Shown piece after piece: positions 28,701 to 40,700 of a stretch of DNA of 64,000 bases. The translations under genes were made by a program, and so were the position numbers. The notes below the pieces were generated by a model. It had not been told where the DNA came from, ran no database searches, and saw only the letters and a program-made list of their open reading frames with translations. Position 1 is the first letter of the stretch. Every line of letters begins with the position of its first letter. Source of the DNA: Lutjanus erythropterus (Eukaryota; Chordata; Actinopteri; Lutjaniformes; Lutjanidae); assembly GCA_020091685.1 (NCBI GenBank), contig CM034607.1:17351221-17415220 (forward strand). The letters are read 5' to 3'.

Positions 28701-31700
28701 TCCCGCAGCTAAAGAAACCAGGCAAGCATCGATGTGAGGCAAAACCTTTTTTATTGGTGTTTGACATTTCTCCTCTGGCCAAGGGTGATACAGAGGAGAG
28801 TGGATAATCTGCTTTGTTCAACCATGTTGAAGACTGACCCTGTCCCATGTGGGATTATTCACATGGCAATCCTCCAAAGCCCTAGAAGCAGCATGCCGAC
28901 CCTTTCATGAACTATCGTACATCACTTTGTGTGTTGCTGCTATTACAGAATATTTTTGGCGTTTAACTGCTATCCCTGTTTTATTTAAGGCCGCTCACCG
29001 CAAATCAATTACAGACACTTAATGCAAATCAATGCAAATGATTTCTGGCTCTGCTCTTTAGCAACAGGACAGTTCCTCCACTTCGCCAGAAGGTTATAAC
29101 ACGCACGCATACATGATTAATGAAATGGGTGCTGCTGGTGTGTCCGGTCAGAAGTGATGTGACAATAATAATGTGAGTGCAGGTGCCAAAGGTTTTGGGC
29201 GGGTGCCATGTTTTGGATTCCAGGAAGCAGCCTGGGACAGTTGGTGAAAGCGCTGCACACGCTGCCATATGCCAACAACTGTGACTGCTGCTGTCGTGCT
29301 TTGCATGAAACGAAGGCACGGCGCTATACCGGGGCTACTGGGGGCTATAGCCTCATTACAAGTATGTGTATCCCCAGCTAAGCCCCTTCAAGCATTTTAG
29401 TATGTTTTTTTTATTCTTAAATAAGGAAATATTAAAAAATTAATAACCAGCTTGCTCATTTTAAACCATGTGTGCACAGTTGACTGGCATAAGGGTAAAT
29501 CCTCCTGTTGTGGCTGTACTATGGATACAATTAACATTATAACAAATTTGGGTTGTTTTCTTTTCAACAGAAATATAACTATTAAGTTTGTGATGATAGG
29601 TGATGGATGATAGTTGTGATGATGATGAGGCTCCAACTCACTGTTTGGACTGCAGTACTCATTTTTGTGTGTGCAGTTGCTACATATTGATCCTTTAACA
29701 TAATTTCTGATGTTTCGATAGTCATTTCCTCTGAAACATTACTACCAGTTGTCTGATCATGAATATGGAATAAATGCATTCCTTGTTGTTGTCGGAATTT
29801 AGATGTATTGTGTTATTAATTGTGGTTGCATAAGCATTGTCTGGTGCTATTCTTTCATATTTGCATGTGAAAGAGGGTATTGTCATTGCCTTGAGGTCAA
29901 TTGATTTAGGCTTTATGGGATTAGATTTTGTATATTCTTTGTCCATATTCAATCAAAAACTACATTTATATTGAATGTGCTGTGTGCCATATCTGCTTTT
30001 GTTAAGGAAAAATGAGAACATCCTTATAAGGTATCTCTGAAGTCATGAAAATCAACTATTTCCTTTGCACCCCACATATTGGTCAAGCCCCCCCTGGGCA
30101 CAGGGAGAGAAAAAATACTGGAGCCGGCGATGATGAAACGGCGCATCTCTGACGGGTATCAGGACACAGTAAACCAGCCCCTCCCCCACTCCTCTCCTGC
30201 AATGAGGCCTGCTGTTTTCTTATTCCATACTGGTTTTACTTATCTTTCTAGACGTCTTTCCTTCCCTCAATCTCTTATAGCTCTTTCTTTTTGTCTTCCT
30301 CTCCCTCCTGTGCTCTCCCTTTCTCTTTCCCTCCTCCTCATCCATGCCTCTCGACCCCCCTCCACCTCTATTGTTGAATTCAGACAGGCTATTTATATCT
30401 TTCTGCCTGGCTGCCTCACCTCCCACTCCCTTAACAAGGTTTGCTTTATTGTTTTTGCACATGTGTATGCGCGCTCGGACAAAGCGTGAATGTGTGTTTG
30501 TACATGCGTCGTAACAAATTGGTGTGTTTGAGTCCTTGAGTCCTGGTAGGGGTGCGTGTGGCTTTGAGTTTGTTTTTGTTTGTATGTTTTTTTTCCTCCT
30601 CATGGTTTGAGTGTGTAGCAAGAGCAGAGTGTGGATGCTGAGCTTTGTGTCTGTGCATGGGACTTGTTTCTTTTTTCTGTGCATTAGTTTTTCATGAGTG
30701 TGTATGCCTAAAGGGGGGGGGGGGTCTCTTATCTCAGGCAGCGTTGGCCCACTCACACTGAAAACATTGAAGCCAAGCTCACTAATCAGACAAGAGAAAT
30801 CATCAGCCATTAGCATCAAACCATCAGAGCTGCATGAGCAGAGATAGAGATGCATAACATTTTGTTTTGTAGTCTGTCGAGATAATAATTCTGTTGTCTC
30901 ATCTTCACTGGAAATCAGCAGGGGAAAAGTAAACTCTAGTTTTCTTGTCTTTTGATTTAGTTATTTATCCATCTATTCATTTATTCACTTGTGTTGGTTT
31001 ATTGATAAGTGAGTGTGCATTTCTGTGTGTGCAATCCTTTTTGTGCACAGCACTTCACACAGTATGCACTTTAGATTCCTTGAAGACAATGAAAAGTCTC
31101 CACAAAGGCTCTGGTGTGTGGGTGTGTCTTATTGTGGATGCATGCTGGGATATGGCCGCCGTAGGCCGTATCATTAGTATCACATAATAATCCATTTTTG
31201 ATGTATCACTGCATGAATCTGGGTTTAATTTGAAGCACTTCATGTGTCATTGTAAGGGTAGGAAGGAGGAGACGGAGATATCTGGTACTCTGCAGTTTTC
31301 TGTCTGGGGTATGGTTCATCTTCCTTCACACAACAACAAAAAGAAAAGAGGTAGAAATTAAATTGCTCTCTTTGTGTCTTGCCTCCGTGTGCCCAATAGC
31401 AGTGTCAGATCAAAATGAGCAACCAAGGTAGAGCAACCCATAATCATACAAAGCATTTAAGTAGGATGTTCAATATAAATAATCGCCATCACCTTTCTCC
31501 AACCAAATATCTTTGTTCTCTTTGATATTTTCTGCCAGAGATTTTGTGCTTCATTCCCAGTAGGACTGAAGAGAAGAACTCCAAGAATTCAGAGATGCAC
31601 AAAACACAACTTTCAAGCATCATCGCCTTCATAACTGTGCAGTGTTGGGTAGCATTATTTTTAATTTTTAAAGTAACTACTTACATTACAGTATTACTGC

Positions 31701-34700
31701 CATTAAGAAGTAGCTCATTATGTTACAGCGTTACCTACTGTAACTCATTAAAAAGATTTGATCATGGTGAATTTGTGCAATACAAGACTTCAAGACCTCA
31801 TTTGAGACACTGTGAATTCGAGACTACAGGCAGTGTCTGTCCTCTGTCTCTGTCTCTCTAAATACTCAAATGACTTACTTCATAGTGTGTTACCCCAAAC
31901 ACTGTAACTGTGGATGCAACTTTGTGTCAGTCTTGTTATGAAAACCAGTATATTAGCTGTAAAAACCCAGTGGAAGATCTGCTTGTGCAGCTCTGTCCAT
32001 AACCAAAATGGCTCCTCTTTCTCTGTAGTGGCAAACTTTTGGTGTAAAAGCCCTGTAACTGGCCTAAATGTGTGCTCTTTGCATTATTTATGGAGAACTT
32101 ATCTGACTCCAGTTTTAAAGACAACATCAGTCTGATCCAAAAAGGCATAAAAACTGATTATTCAGATAGTATTTCTACTGAGTACTGATGCATTATGGGT
32201 AGACTCTAGGGAAGGGATCATCCTTGATGAGACTTATCTCATATAATAAAACAATACCTGCTCTGATGTCCTTGAATAGATGTTTAATCACAACCAATTT
32301 ATCCATCCCTCTGGGACAATTAATGCAGAATGTTCATATTTCCTGCAACATCCATGTCATAATAAAACACTCATTAATGCAACACTGTGCACAAGCCAAG
32401 GTCAGCGCCTGGCTTTCATCAGCATTTCTTGACTCACATTAAATGGCGATTTCCCAGGTGACTTTGCTCCAGTCATCCATATGGGCCGCGCTGCACCTCA
32501 CACTGAGCTGGCTGTTGAAAAAGAGCTCCTCTGACAGTTTGTCTGGCCGTGCAGCGCTAGCACTCTAAATATGGCAACAACAACAGCTAGCAGCAACAGC
32601 CGGCGTCAACCCTGCATCACTCATGCAGAAGAAAGGATAAGACTGATGGAGAGAGGTCTCCAGATGTGTTTTGTTCATGTGCGTATATGTGAATATTGGT
32701 AATTTACATGGAATAGTTTTGTTTTGTGCGTGCTGGTGCTTGTTCATATAATGCGTGCAAGAGAACGAATAAATTAGTATATGTGCAGTAGAAGGGTGTA
32801 CATTGAGACTGTGTATTTCTGTCTTGCCTGATACAGTATGTACTGTTCCCTGTGGTGCATTAATGCTGTCAAACAGGTCCCGAAGGCATTCGCTAAGTAG
32901 AAAAGAGCTGCATTTCGCTGTGCTTTAAAGTTACATTTACCCCTCACCGCTCTATTTTATATTATTGAGATACCCAGATACAGTGACTCCTTACATGTGA
33001 GCCGTGGGGCGTAGATACATAATTGAAATTTTAATGGATGAAAGTAGTGCCTTTCCACTTAGTTGCTCTCAGCAGACTTAACACAGAGGCATGACAGGGT
33101 TGTCAGGAGAGTCTAACAAGGAAAGCTGAATATACTAAATATAATCTGAGAATCTGGCTGTAGAGCAGCATTCACCTCTTGTTCCTCCACCTCTATGAAA
33201 TGGCACTCTGACTGTCTCCTCTTTGGCATTTTCATACAATACATCAAGATTTGGCATTATGCTGCGATTGTCTCTAAAATGCCAGAAACAAATGAAAAAT
33301 GGCCACTGCATATTTTTTTCATCATGGCCAAAGGTGGTGTTCACTTTGTTGAACCTATAAAAGTATGTTTCCCCTAATCAATATTTGAACATGTTAACAT
33401 GTTAATCATTAGCAATTAATATGATACAAAACACCTCAAGTAAGTCTTTTTATTAGTTCATGTTTTATTTAATCAATTCTGGCAGCACATTAGTTATGTA
33501 AAATATTAATTCATGTTGCACAGTTTCAACAAACAGAATAAAAAACTACAAGGCTTTTGCTCAAAACAGCTGCTCTTGTTTGCCCATCCTTATTCAAAAA
33601 TGTCTGAAATGAAATTGTGACTACGAGACTATCAAAGCAGACTAAATATGGTCCAAAATATGTCGCTTGTAGAAGAAAAGTAGAAATTTGACAGAGGTGC
33701 CAAGTTTTCTCAACTGTCGTTTAAGCACAGAGCAGAAAGGGGTGGGACTTGGGATTATGAGAGATATCCCTAGCATCAGAACTTACAGTGTGTTGAACTG
33801 GCTAATGATATCAGCTCTAGTCATTCTGTATGAGTAGCTAAGAGTCCCTTTCTTGTTCCTGCTGCTCGTTATGTGATCCACATTAATTTTGACAGTCTCC
33901 ATCCTTGCTAGCAGCAGTGTGAACATCCGAACGTAGATAAAGTTTGTCCCACAATGTTGCCTGAATGTCATCTCATCTGAAATTACAAATGTCTCTGTAA
34001 CCATCAAATCAAAACTCTGACAACAGCTGACATGCAGAGCAGCATGAACTGTTGTTTCAGAACAAGCGTTTTTGCAGTTGGAGCCAGTGGGAAGCATTTG
34101 AAGTATTATACTGTGTTGCGACCGAAGCAAAGCCAAGGTATGTGTGTGTGTGCGCTGTCTAACGCCTGTCAGACGGAGATCTGTGTTTTGTTGTGCCTCC
34201 CCAAACGTCCTCTCACACAGACTGCGAGCAGGACAGAGAACACAGTTGGCATTGTTGGCATAGATTAGTGTCACTACCGTTTCATAAACAGAAAGCAGAA
34301 GTAAACAATATCTGGTTCGCCTACATAGTGAGTGCACAAACCAGGCTCATTTCAAACCTGTCAATATTTGATCTGATCCAGTGTAGGCTACACTCTGTCA
34401 GCTATACTCTTGGTTGAAAGCCCTTTGGTTTAAGATATCGGAATAAACACTGATCAGCCACAACATTAAAACCACTGACGGGTAAAATGAATATATCATT
34501 TGATATAATGGAACCTGTCAAGTTGAGGGATATACAGTATTAAGCAGCATATGAACAGTCACATCTTCAACTTGATGTGTTTAAAGGAGGAAAAAATGGC
34601 AAGTGTAAGGATCTGAATGACTTAAATGGGCTTTCCACTGTCCAACCATGCAGCGCTGGTTTGCATTTCCATTACCACCTTTAACATGCCGAGCTGTGCC

Positions 34701-37700
34701 GAGTCATGCCTGAGATGGACCATCTCCGGAGTGATGCCAAAGCGCGTCCAACTTGCCTCTACGCAGGTTGCAGTGATGTCTCGTCTACCACAGCCAATGG
34801 AGATGTAAATCCCTGCCGAGCTGGGCTAACATGCCAAGTCAAACCAAGTCAAGCCAAGCCAGCATATATGTGTATGGGAAATGGGTATTAGACAGTGGCC
34901 AAACTGTGTTGACTAGATGGCTGGGTCTGAGCATCTCCAAAACGTCAAGTCTTATGGGGCGTTCCCAGAATGCAGTGGTTAATACCTACCAAAAGTAGTT
35001 AGGAAACACAACCAGTGAATTGGTGACATCATCACAGGTGCTGAAGGCTGATTGATGTACATGGTGAGTGAAGGGTAGACTGCCTGGTCCGTTCCCATGG
35101 AAGAGCTACTGTAGTTGCTGAAAAAGTTGATCCTGGCTGTGATAGAAAGATTTCAGAGCGTGCAGTCCATCGCAGCTTGCTGACCTGTTAGAGTGCCCAT
35201 TCTGACCCACGTCCACCACTGAAAGCACCTTCAATGGGCGCGTGAGCATCAGAACTGAACCAAACAGCGGCGGATGAAGGCGGTCTGGTGCTGACAAAGT
35301 GTTGACTTGACCTCCAAATTCCCCAGGTCTCAGTCTGATGGAGCATCTGTGGGATGAGCTGGAACAACAAGTCTGATCCACTGAGGCCCCATCTCAAATT
35401 TACAGAACTTAAAGGATCTGCTTTTTAACATCTTGGTGCCAGATACCACAGGACAACTACAGAAGTCTTGTGGCGTCCATGCTTCCATGTGTCACAGCTG
35501 TTATGGCGGCACAAGGATGGCCTACGCAATATTAAGCTATTAGGCTTTAATTTTGTGGCCAATTGGTGTATAATAATTTTGCAGTGACAGTGGCAGCGCT
35601 GCCTTCAGTTTGGGATTAAAGACCTATATCTTCACCACAGCTGTGTCACTTTTTCGGTCCTGTCAGCTTCCAAACACCTTTATGCATCTTTATTCAATGC
35701 ATTTTTATCAGCTTCTCAATTTAATACCAGCACTCTTCTCTCTGTACTTGGTGATAAGAGACAGGCGTCCTTTCATGTCCATCTCTGTGCCGTTGTTTTA
35801 TTTTGAATGACATGATGGTCAACTTTGAAGGAGATAATTATTAATTGAACGTGGGACATGGTGGCTGGGAAGGAAAGTGTAATTACCATTTCAATAACAG
35901 AGAAATGGATTCCCTGTATTCTCTTTTACTCCTGCTTATTAAAATTAACAGGCCCTCTGACAGATGTTAACAGATGTGCACTTTTTTTGTATGTTTTACA
36001 TGTGTGTAAATGCTTCCCTTTGTGCAAGCATCCATGTTTGGACTACTTTGAGGCTTTAAATGCAGAAATGCTCTTCACTGATGCTCCCATTATCACCATG
36101 TGAGATTGACTTTTTGATTGCTTTCAGGGAGTACCAGCAAGGTCATTATTCTGTGATTACCGCGTTATTTGCCCACCAAAGCGCCTCTCCAGCACAATCT
36201 CCAGATTTCACCGGCCAGGCTTGAGTGGCGGGTGAGCGTTTGACTGACAGCTGGTAAATGATGTCATTAGCATCCTTTTAGGCAAATGGAGCAACGGCGA
36301 CAGTCGATTGGTCAGCGAGGGGGGGGACGGTAATTTGTTACGGCTGATGCGTTGCCGATGATGGATGGCGGGGTGACTCCAGGAATGAGGAACTGCCCGA
36401 CTGTCCTGTTTGAGGAGAGACTGAAAGTAGGAAGGAGTCAGTGTGGCCAGCGCTTCATTACGTGTTCTAGATGGCTCATGGGACAGCATTTAATTACTTT
36501 TGCTGACACTTGCTCCACTGTCTGTCTTCCTGTTCCAAAGAACTACAAGAAAGAATGATGGCCTGTTGTTTGGAGGAGATTAGGGAGCGTGAGAGGGAAT
36601 GTAGAGAGAAATAAAGGTGGACAAGATAGAGGAGATAAATCTTGGATCAACAGCACAAGATGAACAATTCAGTCATCCACCCAGCTAAAATCACGCCAGT
36701 GCAAAACCTGAGCCTAAATTTATCCTGAGAGTGAGCTCAGCCTGCAAAGTTTGCTTCGGCGCTGCTGACGTCATCGTCTCACCTCTGCCAAGGTGCTCTC
36801 TGAGCAATCAGCGGATGAAAAAGAGAGATGAAGATAAAATATTCATAATGCCCCTCCGCCCTGTTGTGAAAGGACCATGTGTTCGTATTAAATGTGATGA
36901 ATATTCGTGGTGTTAATTAGCATGAGTGCAGCCACATGGGCCAACAGAATTGTTTTCCTGCCGGAGACATGACTGCAAACAAGGCATATTAATGAACATT
37001 CCCCAGGGACGGCTCAGCTGAATCACCAGGGCTGGATGGCAGTCAGTCTCCAGAGATCAGGACGAGGCTGGAAAGCGAGCCGCAGGTGACGAGATCTACG
37101 AGAGAGCTCGTAGAATACAAAACATTGAAGTTTCCTGTTGTTTCTATGATTGGGATAATTTAGGGATTTTTGGGGTACAGCAAATGATAAATTTAAAACC
37201 ATAGGCGGATTATGAGTCAGTGGGGCCTGGTGCATAGACATGTAAAAGGCCCCCACCCTTCCTTTACAGGAGCATGGCCAGATAGAAAGAGTGTCTTTCA
37301 GTGGTTGTTTTGTCCCTTTGTAGTTGCTTTGTGTCTCTTTGTGGTAATTTATGTCTCCTTGTGGTACTTTTGTGTCTGTTTAAAGCACTTTTTGTGTCTT
37401 TTTGAGGTAATCTTTTGACCCCGTGGTAGTTTTATTTCTCCTCATATTTGTTTTTTGTCTCCTTCTGGTACTTTTGTGTTTCTTTGTGGTCCGTTTGTGT
37501 CTCTGTAGGTGTTTGTGTCTCCTGTGGTCATTTTGAGTCTTATTGCAGTTATATGATTGACTTGGACAAAGAAATGTTACTTGTCGATGCTCTGGGCCAG
37601 GGGCTCCCTGACACCTTGGGCCCCAGGGCTTTCAAAGCTCACTTTCTGCTATAGTTTCATATGATTTCTTTTACTTTTAAATAGCTTGTTAAGGAAGGAA

Positions 37701-40700
37701 TGTTCCTGCTAGACACGCTGACAGACCATTTGTAATCTTAATGGGAAAATAAATTAATTTGAGGCTTAATTATCTGGATTATAGGCGTCTGAAAATTTAT
37801 GATAGCCAACTCTGAGAAGTTGTGATTAAAAGAAGTGGACAGCAGTGATGAATCTCTCGTAGCATGATTGCAAGCTGTGGCTTCAACCATTTGCCTGCAC
37901 ATTTTTCAGCTCCAACAGGAGGAGGAGGAGGAGGGAGAGGTGGAGGCCAGGGGCTGAAGCTGAAAGGCCGGTCCTAGGGGTTGTAAATCTGCTGTTACGT
38001 GGACACATGTGCCCCCCCTCCCTGAAAATATGGCATGCATTATTACAGGGAATCACAGACGAGGGCTGAATATAGAAAACAGCCTTTCATGGAGATGACA
38101 TCCAGCATAAATATGTTTCAGCTGAGGGAGGAATGGACAGCTGTCTTTATGCATGGATAAACAGATAGAATGATGGGAAGGGACAGACAGACTCCTGCAC
38201 ATCCTCCTCCTCCTCATCACGGCCACCACAAGCCTTCATCTCAGCTCAGCCTCTGCACAACGTCACCTAGAGCAAATCTTGACGGGTGGGGAGCGAGTGT
38301 TGACCCTCGCCCTCTAGTGGCTGGTTGATGTTTACATTTTTTGGTCACTGTGGTATAGAGTTGTCATGATACCGGAATTTTTACATTTGGATACAATAGT
38401 AGTGTAAATAATAAAAACCAAATGATACTCAATACTTCTTTCAATACCACAGCCAAGAAAAAAAAAATCAATCAAGCGACATGGAGGCTAACCTTACCCA
38501 TGTTTTCTAGAGCTGAACTGAACTAAAGGCTTACTGGAATAATGTAAATGTAACTATAAATGATATTATGGGATATGCTGTTCAAACAACTGTGCTGTGA
38601 TGTGCCTAGGGAACATTGAGGATGCTGCACAAAGGAGGGATAGAGATCTGACAAAAATTCTGCTTATAGCTAGCAAAAAAGCTATAACAAGAATGTGGTA
38701 TGAAGCTGAGCCTCCAGGGGGAGAACAATAGTTTGAGACTATCTGGGATATGAATGTATATATTATATGTCGTATAAAATTGATAATTTAGATGAAACAT
38801 GATTCCATAAAGTAGCTGAACTTAAGGAGGGCGGGGTAATGGAATAACTGAGAATTTATGATGTATAGGTGTCTTAACTGCCCCTGACAGCTGTTTCACT
38901 TAACAATTTAAGTGATGTGTTTTAATAATGCTAATGATATTCTTGCTTGATCTGAAAATGTAATAAAAATTAGATTAACAAAAAGGACAAAAAAAGACTG
39001 AACTGAACTGAGGTCCTAATGAGCACTTAGCTTTAGTACTTTCGATAATTAACAGATGTTGTACACATGGTAACGAGAGTCAATACTTTTGACCAAACTG
39101 TTTTAACAATTATATTTTGAGGTGAATATTCTGCACACAGGATTTAACCCTGCACCAGAACAGAGCTTCTTTTGAAACAACCCTGATCTCAAATTCAGTC
39201 TGCCTCTGTCAAAGAGGATTTGAAGGGATGTACTTGTGCTGAGTCACTGATGTTCTGCATCAACTTTAATGTCAGATAGATTTGGATCACTCTAGAGAAG
39301 ACCTCGTGCACTGATGACGGTTGTTTCTGAGCTTTGTAGATGAGTTTTTGAGTTTTGTACATAAATCTGACTATATGGGTCACTAGACCGGGCTAATTCA
39401 GTTGGTGACCAAATCCAGCTCTTAATCGACCTCAGTCCAGCCCTTTGGTCATTTACACACACACACACAAGTTTATGGGTTCTTATAATGTTTATCAAGA
39501 GATCATCATTTTATTATTAGGCTAAGTTGCCCATTAATTGGTTTTGTCTGTTGTTAAGCACAGAGACACTTATTTTATTAAGACGTTATAACTCAGGCTG
39601 TTATAGCAGTGGGAATTTAGTCAAACTGAAGATTAGAGTGAAGAAAAAAGTGAAAATGTGCATTGATTAACAACTAAATTGCTAATTTTACAGGTCAGAC
39701 AGAGAGAATGTAAATGTCCGTCCCTGTGCCACTTTTCTTTTTACGAAATTTAAAAACTAATTGAATAGGCCTGATCTACAAGTTATTCTTGTAATACATC
39801 AATAGAAGATTATAATGGTTTGTCATATCTGGTCACTAATGTGCTAAAGCTCATTTCAGAGCTCAGCTGGTGCCAAAAAGCCGCATGTCTGCTCATCTGA
39901 CCCAGCTATCCTCTTTCCTGTTTCAGTTGTCAGCCTTTTTTTTTTTTAATTTTCCAAGGTCAATTTGTTGCCCATTTGTTAGAAAATACACTGTGATTAT
40001 CGCCTCTGACCATATTTGCATTGGAAAAGCTAATCCCTGGATTAAACTGAGTATTCAGTAAACAAATTTCTTTTTTTTTCTGTGTTTTTGTGGTAGGAGC
40101 TGAGTATTACCTTCACAGCTTATCAGATATAGATTTAGAAATGGGTTAATTCCTTTTTGTGGCGCTCTCACTGTGCAGTGCCAGCATCTCAAGAAGGGGA
40201 CTTTGAGCCCAGACCACTTCTTAATGCATTTTTCCACTGCAAATGTGATGCTGATTCCAGAGGATTATCCTCAATCGCCTTTGTTGTCTTGAGTTTTTTT
40301 TATTTTTTGGGAGGGGGGTTGCTGAATGGAGGTTTATGCTGTTCATACTTCATTTCCGGCAACTCAAATGTCTATTTTTGCTGCTCTCACCCCTGGCTTA
40401 GTCTGACTAGTGAGAGTTCAGAGGTTAGCAAGTTGATGAGTAATGGCCTTGCAGTACAAACAGCAAAAGCAATATTACATAAGTCTATATTTGGGATCTA
40501 CGCTCACTGGGATTTGGCATGATTGTAGCGGTTGTGGAGCCCGGATGAAACACAATAGTACAGACAAGGAGAACACAAAAAGTATGAGGAAAGTCCTCAC
40601 CTACTTTTCTCATGCAGGCAAAACGCCATCCTAAACCCTTGTTGGGTGTCATAATTGAGCTGTCGTGTCTTGAAGATGTGTGTTTGCAAAGGCTGGAAAC

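Noticed and set aside
29315-30130. Possible hAT-like element between cggcgctataccggggc and ctggagccggcg
   Set aside because: The ends are only weakly inverted and no target duplication was seen; the evidence is too thin to list as a feature.
30220-30855. A 211-codon open frame on the - strand
   Set aside because: Low-complexity Lys/Arg/Glu-rich translation of a CT-rich region; no domain seen.
33783-34337. A 184-codon open frame on the - strand
   Set aside because: It is long for chance and not simple repeat, but it has no recognisable domain, contains a short GT-derived THTHT run and shows no supporting splice or promoter signals. A protein search would decide; a hit to a known family would reverse this.
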